Assembly: GCA_026119935.1 (NCBI GenBank)
Contig: JALRMH010000015.1
Location: 186,001 to 250,000, forward strand
Origin: Endothia cerciana
Lineage: Eukaryota > Ascomycota > Sordariomycetes > Diaporthales > Cryphonectriaceae
DNA length: 64,000 nt
Reading direction: 5' to 3'
Shown: one piece after another, positions 1-10,970 of the stretch
Layout: each line of letters opens with the position of its first letter
Numbering within the stretch: the stretch's first letter is position 1
Position numbers and translations under genes: made by a program
Notes under the pieces: generated by a model
The model's input: the letters and a program-made list of their open reading frames with translations, nothing else
Told to the model about the DNA's origin: nothing
Database searches by the model: none

Positions 1-2138
1 ATGCATCTCTGTTTCTTGTCGTGCGGAGGGTCGGTCTCGGAGGAGTGAGGACGTCGCTTGGTCTACACAGACTTGCCAGACAGAAATTTGAAGCGGATTA
101 GACTAGTTTGCATTCATGAGAACTGGTATTGCGAGCACGGGTTAAGAAAGGAAATTAAAACCTACTGGAGCCCTCTCAAGAAGCCCTCATGGTGATGTCT
201 GCGATGAGAAATTTGCAAAGCTGATTAGAAATCCACGCCGCAGAACATCCTACCTGGCAAGAGCTTTGAAGTCGAGTATCGTAATCTACCTTTGAGATGC
301 CAACTATACTGTCGAGATGGCAGTCGAGAATAGCGGTTAGGCCTATGGAGACTACGACTCAAACTTCGGCGATTAGCTCGAGGATGCTAACGACGATCAT
401 AAGCCGGACTCAGTTACGAGTCAACGATTAGAGGCTAAAGGTGCTACTCTTCGATGACAGACGAGTCTCTAAGCGAGAATATCGAAGCATCTGAGACATA
501 CTCCTTCCGACAACCTCACCGAGCCTTACTCAGAAACAGAATAGGATCTATGTTAGCACAGCCAGTACTCCCAAACTGTAACATGGTTGCATTTCGGTCA
601 GTTCATTATTCAGTGCACCATAACAACCGCGGCATGATTCTCTTACCAGTATTTACATGAGTCGCAGAGTATTTTTGGCTTCTGCGGGCACGATGATCTT
701 TTCTTGGGCGCCTGGTGCCGAATGTAATCAGTCGTCGGGTTTTCTATGCATCGTTCAACCACTCATATGCCCCGACTGCGTACTATTTCAACAAGCCGCT
801 CTTGACTGGGCTGTGTCAATCGTGGTTGCGGCCTGTAACTCATCGGCTGATCTGGGCGTGGTGCTCTATTCTGAACGATCGGGGTCGAACTCGTCGGCGG
901 CATCGACCCTGTTCTGCCCTACGGAATCTGAGGCCGGTCTTGCATAGGATCTCTCTGAGCAGCCGTTCGCTCCAATTCTGTTGCTAGGGGTGAACCTTGG
1001 TAGTTCATAGGCGCAGGCACGACACATGACGCAGCGGATGGGGGTGCCGGACGTCCTTCTTAGGAAGCTAGCCGAGGGTATCTCGCATCTGCCACTTCGC
1101 TGTACGAAGGCGGAGGAGTTCGTGTTTCGAAGTAGGCGCTGAGACATACCGTCAACATGCCCACAGCTAAGGTTTGATAACTCGACGGGCTCACTTATCA
1201 GGCGTTCGAGGAAAGTTCTCAAGTGTGTATACTTCTACTCGGTTTTGCATGTTGGATCGCTGAGCTGTGCCCTGCTCTTTTTCTTCTTCTCGATGCTGCT
1301 TGTTATTCTTCAATAATCTGTCATTGATAGGAGAGTCGATGAACCACAGGTGGAGAAGTATTGTTCAAAGGAATGATGATTAGAACCTAGGAAGACTGTT
1401 ATAGGATAAGAGACAGTGACCAAGCGACGCACAATGAGAGTCCTGGAAAGCTGAGGGGGACGGTAAGAATAAATCTGTTCATAACTATGACGATAGCCCA
1501 CCTTTAAAATCTTAGAGGGGGCAATCACGACTGTTGTTGAACCACCTGTGAGCCATTGGGTCGGTTTGTGACTGCTGGACTGTTGTTATCCATTCCATAG
1601 AGTTACATGTTTCGCAATCCCAGAGTTGTTTGAATGACCAAATCACCCGAAATACTGAGCGACAGCACAAGATACTGATGAACTGCTCTGAGGTACTAGA
1701 TTCATCGTGGTTCCAACATGCGCCCTGTGCTGCCCTTGCACTGTGGAACCGCGGCAATGTCTTGGCCCCCTAAATATGGGTTAATTGAGGCCACCTGTGC
1801 TGGTTTGTGTTAGTTCTCGTCAGACTTGGCAGCTGCACAGACAGCGCAGCACACCCACCCGAGCCTTAGGGTAGGCTACGAGATTGTGATCCACTCATCT
1901 ATTTCGTGCCACTAGTCCCCTCATCATCATGCTGTTACAAGTGACAAACAGGCCAGATTGGCCGAAGCCTCCCATCTCTGCACGCACGAGCTTTCTTTTC
2001 AATGCAAACAGCCTTCACATTTAAAAAGACAACCTTCCCTCGGACACACTGCTCGAACCGTACAGCTTACGCACAGTCATTTCGCCCAACAGCTCACGCC
2101 GTATTCCCCCTTTTCTGGGATTTACACACTAGCACGCA
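1..2138. other. gene-poor left edge
   Basis: No reading frame here has convincing codon use, splice borders or a family match. The longest open frames (about 118 codons on the minus strand at 866-1222, about 96 on plus at 657-947) overlap in several frames, as expected by chance. The composition is more AT-rich than in the genes to the right. The last few hundred bases are presumably the promoter and leader of the WW-domain gene. Confidence 0.5.
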
Positions 2139-3148
2139 ATGTCTTTTTTCAAGAAGCTGAAAGAGGAATTCGACGGCATGTCCGTCAAAGACCGTGAGAC
2201 CGGAGGAGGCCAGGAGTATCCTGGGCAACGAGGTACGCTCAGCAGCTGGTTCGATTGGAAACCAAGACGCATGTTGACATGTATCATAAGGCTACGCCGC
2301 AGGAGGCCAGTACCCGGGTCAGGACCCGTACAGCCGGCCGCCTCCTCAACAACCGCCATACGGACAGCAGCCACCGTACGGACAGCAAGCCTCGTACGGT
2401 CAGCAGCCGATGTACAACCCAACCCCTCAGCCCGGCTACGGTGCCGGTCCAGCACCGTACGGCGAACGGCCTCACGACTATGGCGCACCACCTGTCCCGC
2501 CGCCGAGCGGGTATCCACCTGTGCCGAACCAGTGGCTGCCGGTCTTCTCGGAGCAGCTGCAGCGCTGGTACTTCGTCGAGACCACCGGCCGCGCTCTGTG
2601 GGACGCTCCCGTGTATATCCCCCCGCAGCCACCCATGCCCGCATACGGCGACTACGCAGGGTCACGAGGCGCCGAGTTTGCGCCCCCCGCCGGCCCACCC
2701 CCGGGCGATGACTACCGCGGGCAGGGGGGCTATGCAGAGCAGGAGAAGCCGGAGAACCATGACAAGCGCAACATGATGCTTGCCGCTGCGGGTGGGCTCG
2801 TTGTTGGCGGCATCGGCGCGGCCGTTGTCGCTGAGGCGCTGGGTAATACCTCAGTCTGATCCCCCCTCATTCGCAGTCCTCGAGCTGACATGGACCGCAC
2901 TAGATGATGACGACGATGAGCACCGACCTCCGCCTCCCGAGCCAGAGTTCGCGGAGCCCCAACCTCCCGCCGGTCCTCTCCTGGACGCCTGGGGCAACCC
3001 GATCTCCGAGGACGACCGGGAGAGCGTTGCTGAGGCCCGAGAGGAGTACCAGGAGGTGCTGGCGGACCCGGATGCTAGCGGCAGTGACATCGAAGAGGCG
3101 CGGGATGACTATCAGGAGGAGGTCGAGGAGGCGTATTATGACGAGTAG
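2139..3148 (+). CDS. WW-domain protein with Tyr/Gln/Pro-rich N-terminus
   Basis: Three exons: 2139-2232, 2291-2842 and 2904-3148, giving 296 aa. Exon 1 encodes a charged start (MSFFKKLKEEFDG). Exon 2 begins with a PYGQQ-type low-complexity stretch, then a WW domain with two Trp 22 residues apart (QWLPV...ALWDAP, with WYF between), then a Gly/Ala-rich segment (GGLVVGGIGAAVVAEAL) resembling a glycine zipper or membrane-inserting helix. Exon 3 is strongly acidic and Pro-rich, with a helical Glu-rich end. WW domains bind Pro-rich ligands such as PPxY; the partner here is unknown. Intron 2 (61 nt) has a CTGAC branch and a TAG acceptor. Intron 1 has two acceptors in the same phase, 2290 and 2302, so two proteins differing by four residues are possible. 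The start is the first ATG of the open exon. Function not assigned beyond the domain. Confidence 0.8.
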
Positions 3149-5732
3149 GGGTATCTCGTCAGGGCTGAGTGAACTCACCTCGCGTTGGAGTTCCAGAACA
3201 TGCCCACGAAGTGGCCCCAGGTCACGTGCTCACTCTCCCTCAGTTTCACTCGTAGGTAGACAGATACTTGACCTTGGGACTGAAGCCACCGGGACAATTT
3301 TCGTAAATTATCCGCAAGTCTCAATTTCCTAAAATTAGACCCGAATGACGATCGGTACGCCGGTCAGCTTCACGCGGGCGATGCTGAGAGCATGCTCCTC
3401 CCTGACCCCCAAAGTCCCCCCCCCCCGCCTTGTCTCTCCCTCAGAATTCAGAATTCAGCAAACAGCCTTTGGGTATTCGTCAGCACAAACTCCTTCGTCT
3501 CCTTCGACGTAGCCTCGATGAGGTCCAGATTCCCGTCATGGACTCCCACCTGCTCACCATACCCGATAGTTGCTCATCTAAGACCGGATTACGGTTCTCT
3601 GCTTATGTAACCAGATCAAATTTCCTACAGTCGCTTTTGCTCAGAGAGAGAGAGAGAGAGAAGTGGATGAGGATGACGGGTAGCAGTGGTATACAATACT
3701 GACCATCATGCTCTGTTAGCCCTGGGGAGGACGTGGCAATGACGACTTGAGCTACCATGTCTCATGGGGGCTGTCTGGAAGCCATTAAGCGGATACGAAG
3801 CAAAGACAAAAAGTCTCTTGCCCCTGAAGAGAGACAAAGGTCGTTTTCCAAACACTAAGGCGGGGGTCTATCTGGGAGCCATTTGGTGATTCCATGCGAC
3901 CTCTCGTCAAGTACGCAGCACTGCCGGACGTCAGGACATGAGAGCAACGGCCTGGTGTCGTTAGTGAAGGCCAGGGTCCCAGACTACTGCCCCACAGAGA
4001 GCCGGACTTCAACTGGCCAAACCGGCGTGAGAGCTCAGCCGGAAATCTCCTTTCCCAGCCCTTGGACTGACTCTGACGGATCTGTTAGCACGCCCTCGAC
4101 GCCCCCGCGAACATGTGATGTCACGACAACACCGAGACATGGGAGGAAATACTAATAATACCTACCCTGACACGCTTAGTACATAGTACGATGTAGGGAC
4201 GGCTGGTAGTGGGCCAAGTTGGGCTAATTACCTGACCTACCGCATATGGAAGTCTTCACCGTGCGCGCCGTGGTGAGTGGCCGGCGGGCGAGCCAGGTCA
4301 GCCAGGTCAGCCAGGTCAGCCAGGTCAGCCCGGAATTACGCTTTGCAGCCCACGCTAGCTCATGAGGTAGGTCCCTGCAGTGTGACTGGAGTATGATGGC
4401 CTACATGAAATTCTCGAGAGCTTGCATCTGGGGACGCCGACGCTCCTGAGACCCCGCGAGCGGGTCGGAGCTAAATTCCCATCAATCTGACAGGACGAGG
4501 GACGAAGGGGGGGGGGGGGACCACAACTTGGAATAAGCACCGATCACTCCCTTCTGCTGCCATCGAATTCACGCACACGTCGTGCCCCCCGGGCCACTAT
4601 CCAAAATGTCTCTCCCTCCTGCCGTGCACCTCCCGCGCGCCCCCGAGCCAATCCCAAGGCGGAAGAAAGTGGCGGCTCGAGCCAGCGGCTACACGGCCTG
4701 GCACGGGCTGCAGGTGATGGCGGCGGGATTGGCCAAGACAGAAGCAGCCAGAAAGAGATCCCTTGCAGCGACAACCGAGCGGCGATCCGTGACAGGCTAG
4801 CCGACCCCTGTTCCCACATGCGATTTGTCGGCCCGTCTTGACCACTCTCGTAGATGGCGCGTTCTCCCTCGTCCTGGGACCGCCTACCTAGTGATGACCA
4901 GGCCTGTGTTTGAGGCTTCCGAGGCTGGCGGAGAGGGGGGGAGGAGAAAGCAAGGGATTGACCTGTGCGGGGACCATCACGGACGGCCCGTCGTCGAGGG
5001 CACCGCATGATATAGCAAGGTCAGAAGACCCTCCTCCCCACGACCCCCCGCGCTGAGGTGATGGTATCCGCTCGTGTCATGGTCCCAACGGGCCGGGACA
5101 GTCTCCCCTGAGACCCCCGCCAGGGCAGCTTCGTCCTAGATCGCCCCAACTATCCCCCGGAATCCACTAGTAATGCACGCGGCCTGGGGTCGTCTTCTGG
5201 GGGGGGGGGGCTTTCTGGGGCAATGATGTGCAAGGACACCCCTTCGGCCGAGTTGACGCCAGAACGAAGGATTGGCTGGGCGCTGAGAAACGCCTACTCG
5301 AGCTCAGAGACTCTTTGCTCTCGCGTGCCAATAGGAGATTCTCCTACTTATTATACCTTGTAGGGCAAATAACATCCCACATCCCAAACGTGCTTTGCGC
5401 CGCCGTCGTCCGGATACCGAGATTGAGACCTGGTGATCCTGTTGCTAAGACGGACGTCCTATCCGCCACGCACCGAATGCCGACCCGGCACAGCGTCAGG
5501 ACAAGAACCTGTAGTAGAAAGTCATTCTCCTCACCGAGCCTTGCGGCCGAGGGAGACCCATTCCGTCCCACTACACGCATGTTGCGGCCGGGCGAGCGGC
5601 TTAACGGGTCCACGAGACGCCGCCCGTTCCCAGACCCCACGAGGCGAGACCCCGATCGAGGCAGGTCGACACGGTGAGTGACGGCGACCCAGGGTCCAGA
5701 TCCAGCCCGTCGACGACTCGGCGGCCGGCTGC
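3149..5732. other. 2.6-kb intergenic region, no gene recognised
   Basis: Contains a C11 tract (3416-3426), an (AG)9 microsatellite (3643-3661), a 9-bp tandem repeat (4292-4330), G13 (4507-4519) and G12 (5199-5210). Open frames of 60-154 codons occur on both strands between 4544 and 5677, but overlap each other and show no domain, signal peptide or splice pattern. The 3' end includes the promoter of the STAND-WD40 gene. Confidence 0.5.
4292..4330. repeat. 9-bp tandem repeat, 4.3 copies
   Basis: The unit GCCAGGTCA is repeated four times, followed by GCC, with no mismatches. Confidence 0.95.
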
Positions 5733-8288
5733 ATGGACGGGGTATTCATCGCGGCGACCACTGCCGCGCTCGCGGAGGCCGACCGGACCGTCGCCGTCGC
5801 CAACGGCTTCCTGAGGGATGTGGCCTCCGCGCAGGACGACCTCGAGCCGGTGCTCGTCGAGCTCTTCGCGCTGAGCAGTCTGCTCACCCGGGTCCGTACC
5901 ATTGACGTGCCGGCTGAGCTGCAATCCTCGGTCGCGTGGGTCATCCGCAGCTGCGCCGACATCTGCAAGCGCTTCGATGCCGTGCTGTCCGGATGCGGGG
6001 CCGGCCCGGCCCGGAGTGGACGTTGGGCGCTGTCGGATGCCCCCGTCGAGGTTCGCGAGTTGAGGATGGCTCTGGAGGCCTGCAGGAGGACGGTCGGGAT
6101 AGTGGTCAAGGCCACGGAATCGTGAGTCGATCTTGAGTGGCCTGGTGAAGGCGGATGTGAATGAGATGTGAATGTGGATACGATCCAGTTCTGACATCGG
6201 TCCAGGGTTTCGATTGAACAGGCGGACGACGACCTTGGACAGCTGAGACGAGAGCTGATGCCGGACATATCGCGGTTGGACGCGCTGCTCGCTAGTTGCC
6301 TGAAAGCGGTCGAGAGCTACTTCGTCACCGACAACGGCAACTCAACCTACTGCAGTGAGGATGCGCCGTCTCCCAGAACCCCATCCACACCGTCGGTCCA
6401 CGACATGATGAAGTCTTTCAGGCAGTCCTCCATGCGGGCTTTCGAGGCGCGGGATGCAGTCCCTGATGTCGCGGCGCTGCACGAAGACCAGTTGACATTC
6501 GAGGCCGCCCTTCATCTGCCTCTCCCACCCCTTGAGACGATCAAAGACGAAGACGTCTCCCCCAGGGCGGCATCCCGTGATGAAGACATAGGCTCACCGC
6601 AGCTACGGCTGAACCACAGAAACCCGCGTGGCACTCATCGCCCAGCTCCTATGTACAGCCTCTTCCCGCCAGCCTCACCTCCGCCCACCAAGTCCTTGCC
6701 GCCGATACCTCCAGCAAGATCGCCGTTGAGGCCGGGCCCTACGGCGCCGTCCTCCTCCCCCCGCCCACCACATAACCCGCTGAAGACACGATCCAGTGTA
6801 TCGTCCGATGTCACTCAGGATTCGAAGTACTCCTCACTGAGCACGGCACCCACGCGCCTCTCCGCGTCGTCCCAAGGGTCGTACCCTACACCAGCGCCCC
6901 GATCGAGCTCATATTCCTATCAGCACCCGCCATCCTGTCCAAGGCCCGCCACGGCCCTAGAGGAGGTCGCACCGGGCTTCGACATCATCCCTCTTCGGCA
7001 GCTAGAGACGAGAGACAAGGACGCCTCCAACGGCGGCGTCTACTCCTTCGACACCTCACCGACATCTACCATCCTGGCCAGCCGTCATGGCAAGTTTCAT
7101 GTGAAGCTTTGGGACCTGCCGTCCGCCACCCACATATCCACGATCAAGGTCCCCTTCTACGTACAGGTGCAAGCACGCTCCCGCGAGTTCTTCATCCGCT
7201 CCCACACCATCCTCTCAGAGACCCTCAGCCTCATCGCCATCGCCACGAACTTTGGCCACACCCTCGAGATCTGGGACTGGGCTAGGCGGAAGAAGATCCA
7301 GACCATCAACGAAGCCTACCGGTGGGCCTCCGCTAGGGGCGACATGTACGAGTCACGGTGGTACCCGCTAGCCGCCTACAGCGAAGACGAGGACGCCATC
7401 AAGCTCTACCCGGCAACCCCAGCGTCGTCCTCGAAGAAGCCGTTCGGCAAGCCCATCATGATCGAGCTGCGCAAGGCGGGGCTGCCACACACGCCCAAAC
7501 TCCCCGAGCTGGCATACTCCGCGACCGGACCCCTCCTCGTCGCAGCCGCCGGCCCACGGCCACCTCGCCCAGGAGCACCGCCACCCGCCCATGCCGCGAT
7601 GCTGATGGCGTGGCAGCTCGACGGCGACGCGCGGATCCACAAGCCCTACCGCTTCCACCAGCCGCACAACCGCCCCGAGCTGGAGAACTCCCTCCCGCTC
7701 CTGCTCGCCACGTACGGCAGCGTCTCGGTATCGATCTGGGAGGCCGCCAAGTTCCGGACCATCGGGAAGCCGGGCACGTGGCAGGTTGAGCCCGTCTCCG
7801 TGACCGAGCGGATCGTGCTGGTGTGGGACTTTGGCGGCGCGGAGGACAAGACGCGGGCTTATCACATCCCGGCCGTGCGCGCCTGCATCTCCCCGGACTG
7901 CAGGTTCGTGGCGTACTGCGACCCCGGCGGACAGGCGGGCAGGGGCGATGGAGGCGGCGACGGCGCGCTGGTGGTTCTCGATGCCATTAGGGGTGGCAGG
8001 GAGCTGTGGCGGCTGGACGGCGTGGGCAGCAAGGCCGACGCGGCGAGCGCGAGGGGCGGCCACTTCGGCGGCAGGTCGTTCGAGACGAGGCGGAGCGGCC
8101 GGTCGTCGACGAGGTCAGACGGGGCCTCCGTGACCGTTGGGGGCGGCGGGCTGGAGTTGTTGGCTGCGGATCTGGGCAAGGTGGCCGAGTTGGCGTTCTC
8201 GGGGGATGGGAACCGGCTGTTTGTGGGCGATGGGGACGGCGGGGTTGCTGTTTATGAGATACGCGAGGGCATTGGCATGGCTGTTTGA
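5733..8288 (+). CDS. fungal STAND-type N-terminal domain joined to WD40-like region
   Basis: Two exons, 5733-6121 and 6206-8288, 823 aa. The 84-nt intron has a GTGAGT donor, CTGAC branch and CAG acceptor. Residues 1 to about 165 look like the helical 'fungal N-terminal domain of STAND proteins' (MDGVFIAATTAALAEADRTV, then repeated Leu/Val-spaced helices), which usually precedes NACHT or NB-ARC in fungal NLR-like proteins. Residues about 170-370 are Pro/Ser-rich and disordered. From about 385 to the end there are WD40-like blades (VKLWDLPS, LEIWDWARR, VSIWEAAK, VLVWDFGG, then a last blade near the C-terminus). No P-loop (GxxxxGK[ST]) or Walker B is visible, so a nucleotide-binding module is missing. 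The ATG chosen gives the family's typical N-terminus. NLR-like proteins act in fungal non-self recognition and cell death; a role here is inferred only. The domain assignment is by eye, and the propeller blades are weak. Confidence 0.82.
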
Positions 8289-8587
8289 ACGGAATAGGAT
8301 ACCCAGGGCATTCCAGATTGGATAGGAAATCCATAGTATAGGTGGTTGGCAGATCGTCCGCCTGATCGAACTTGTACGAAGAAGTACGTCAGCTCCATGG
8401 GCGAGTTGTGCCTGCCCGTCGTGACGATCTACAGACGTTTGTTGAGCCACTGTTCTGATATTGGAAAGCATCATCCTGGCAGTTTGACCTTGGGACAGTC
8501 TGATCGTGTCTGTGGTGGAACATTGTGTCCCGTCCAGTTTTTTGTCGTCTTCAACAACACTTCGTCTGCCTGAAGCCGAGAGCCACA

Positions 8588-9785
8588 ATGCGTTTGTTAT
8601 GTCACCCACTGGCCACAGGCCTCGTCTTCTCTTCTCTAGCAAACCCGGCCTCCACATACAATCTGACGAGTACTGGTTGCCATAATGCCACCTCGTACCT
8701 TACATGCAGTGAGGCGGCGACTGTCAAAGCGGAGGGTTGCAATGCCGCTGCTCGGGGAGCCGATAATCAGTCGGCACTCACCGCTTGTGGATGCGTTTAC
8801 TACGTCGAGACGATGAACTGCTACATGGCATCATGCTGGAACCGGGTCCGTCACCTCTTGACCGCCATGAAGCTTCCCAGGGCTCACGAGTCGTGACACT
8901 CTAGGTCTACGAATGTGAATACCAAGAATACGCCATCCAGTACATCTCCGAGTGCGTACCCGACTTCCTGGCGGCCGGCATACCCTTCTTCCCTTCGCCG
9001 GGGGACGCTCCAGGGTCCTGCTCTTGCAACCTTGGCGTTCTCTACGTCGCCATCGGCAGCAGCGAGACCGAGGGCACCACCTGCGTGACTGATGTTGGCA
9101 ATGCCGCCGCTCTTGGAAGTGCAGACACCGACCCTATCACGACAGCTGATAAGGAAGCAGCCTGTGCCTGCTGTGGTGAGACCGGTGCCATCTCGGCGTA
9201 CGTGCGCTCCAAGAATCCTGGGAGGGTTTTCCCCTTCCTGCCTCAGCCAGTCGTGGCTCATGTTCAGGATCTGTGGGCCAAGATACTGAGGCGTAAACTC
9301 CTAGCTTCTACAATATCTGCCCCGGAACCGATCCAGCCCTCATCGGTATAGACGACGTCTTTGCCTCATTGTCCAACTTTGACCAACCCTGGTCCGCCTG
9401 TGCGCCTTTCCTAAACGCCTACGACTGTAACAAGGACTTGAACTTTACCGACGTCGCGAACGGCACCTTGTACACGCCAGATAACCTGCCAGCGAATGGC
9501 ACCGCGCTACTTTCGAACATTGCGGGCACGGTTTCGGCACCACCATCCGGAACGGTGTTCTCGTACACGGACCACTATGATTCAACTATTTACACCATCA
9601 CGGCGGCCCTCGACGGGAAGTCCGTGGGCCCCACTGGTGCAACAGGCACGGTTGGGACGCCGACTCTGAAGGGTGGTGGGCCGTTTTCCACAGGTAAAAC
9701 TGGTGCCGGAGCTGTGAGTCCGCAGGGGAGCTGGAAGCTGGTCGCTGCTTTTTGTTGCCTGGTGGCTTCCATAGGGGACTGCTAG
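8588..9785 (+). CDS. secreted Cys-rich protein, probably GPI-anchored
   Basis: Three exons: 8588-8845, 8905-9197 and 9305-9785, 343 aa. The N-terminus (MRLLCHPLATGLVFSSL, then a likely cut after a PAS-type site) is a signal peptide. The mature protein has many Cys, including CNLGVLYV-flanked and CACCGE motifs, and numerous N-glycosylation sequons. A Thr/Gly/Ser-rich stretch leads to a hydrophobic tail (SWKLVAAFCCLVASIG), consistent with GPI attachment to plasma membrane or wall. Spacing does not obviously match the eight-Cys CFEM pattern. Intron 1 (59 nt) has a TGAC-type branch; intron 2 (107 nt) has a GTACGT donor. All three exons join in phase. Similar Cys-rich secreted proteins of Sordariomycetes are mostly uncharacterised; wall or host-interaction roles are guesses. 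Confidence 0.75.
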
Positions 9786-10051
9786 ATTCTCCTTCCTCGC
9801 ATGTGGAAAAGACAATAATCAAGGTGTGAAACCATAGTTCTTTCCCCACAGGCCTTTTCGCAGATGTACTGTAATTATGTCATCGTGTGAAGAATCACTA
9901 TTGTAAAGCCAGTTACGATCCGATTTTCTTCAAAAGATAATGCCCCACGATAGATGGCCCGGAAGCTTCTGAGTGCTCACCACCGCATTTCAGCGGTGGG
10001 GTTCATAGGTGTGCCACGACATATGCTGTCAATGGGAGACATCTGAGAGCT
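9786..10051. other. intergenic between Cys-rich protein and tRNA
   Basis: Nothing recognised. It holds the 3' flank of the Cys-rich gene. Confidence 0.5.
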
Positions 10052-10134
10052 GGGCCTTTGGTGTAGTAGTATCACACCCGTTTCGCAGTCGATGTGGTTA
10101 CGGGAGGTCACCGGTTCAATCCCGGTAAGGTCCA
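10052..10134 (+). tRNA. tRNA-Ala (anticodon CGC) with 11-nt intron
   Basis: Acceptor stem GGGCCTT (10052-10058) pairs with AAGGTCC (10127-10133), with a G3:U70 wobble, the main identity element for alanine, followed by A73 at 10134. The anticodon stem is CCCGT (10077-10081) with ACGGG (10100-10104). The 18 nt between them fit a seven-base loop with anticodon CGC at 10084-10086 plus an 11-nt intron after position 37 (10088-10098). The T arm is ACCGG-TTCAATC-CCGGT and contains a B box. The D stem is short (GTG/CAC) and its loop lacks the usual GG. A T5 run at 10140-10144 is a Pol III terminator. It would read GCG codons. Stem pairing is fully visible; the exact intron borders are inferred from the canonical position 37/38. 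Confidence 0.85.
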
Positions 10135-10139
10135 ATATA

Positions 10140-10144
10140 TTTTT
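10140..10144 (+). terminator. Pol III terminator of tRNA-Ala
   Basis: Five T in the RNA-like strand, six bases after the discriminator base. Confidence 0.8.
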
Positions 10145-10421
10145 GCTTCCTCCTGAAGCATCTGCCTGCCCCTAGGCGCGAATGAGCTTCTTTCTGCCCC
10201 TTGATGGCCCAGATCCGGCAAGTAGACACTTCACTGGATTCACTCGTTGAAAGTCACGCACGCCTCTTCTCCGCAGATTGATAGACATGATGAGTCTTGG
10301 GAGTTCTGTCCCAAAGGGCAGTTACATAGTCTGAGAGTAGCTTAACCACTGATAGAAACCCGTCATGGCTGACCAATTTTGGATTTTCTTTATTTTCTTC
10401 TTTTTGACACAAAGGGCACCT

Positions 10422-10518
10422 GTGCACCACTAGGGTTCGACCAGTACAGTCTTGTGGACAGAAATGTAATGACTATGCTCAGAAACGTCTCGGAACCCGT
10501 TAGAAACCCTTGGTGCAC
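10422..10518. repeat. short inverted-repeat pair (hairpin or MITE relic)
   Basis: Left arm GTGCACCACTAGGGTTC and right arm (reverse complement) GTGCACCAAGGGTTTC match apart from a 2-nt indel and one base, separated by about 60 bp. No target duplication could be assigned. Confidence 0.4.
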
Positions 10519-10732
10519 CCGGCTTTTCTTGCGGACCAAAAAGGAACCCAGGAAGTTGGCAAGCACAATAGACAAAGCCAATTTGAATGGTGGAAGGAAC
10601 CGTCCAGAACCCCGCGCCTGAATTCAGACTAACTATTGTGTTTAGGCATTCACCATTGTTGCAACAATATATTCCAATCTCTTCCGGAAGCCTCAAGAGA
10701 CTCCATCGTGGTTCCCCGACACACACCTGAAC

Positions 10733-10739
10733 TATAAAA
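10733..10739 (+). promoter_or_regulatory. TATA box of F-box gene
   Basis: TATAAAA lies about 230 bp before the ATG at 10971 and is followed by a C/T-rich leader, as in fungal core promoters. Confidence 0.5.
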
Positions 10740-10970
10740 CCCATCTGTGCTGAAGCAATCTGTCTGGCTGAGCATCCCTTCTAAACTTACCTTGCAACAG
10801 AGGCCACCAGATCCATCTTGTCTTGAAGACCAGTTCTACAACACCAACAGGCCTGATCTTGCCTCACCACAACACAAACATTGCATCTTCCCTGATACTC
10901 ATCTATCCTCTCCCTGGATCCTTCTTCCTGATCCTGATCTCCATCCCTTCCTCACCCGCTCATACCCAGA

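Larger units (their letters stand above)
10145..10970. other. intergenic and leader of F-box gene
   Basis: Contains a pair of inverted arms (10422-10440 and 10502-10518), a TATA box at 10733-10739 and a pyrimidine-rich leader before the F-box gene's ATG. No coding frame is convincing. Confidence 0.5.
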
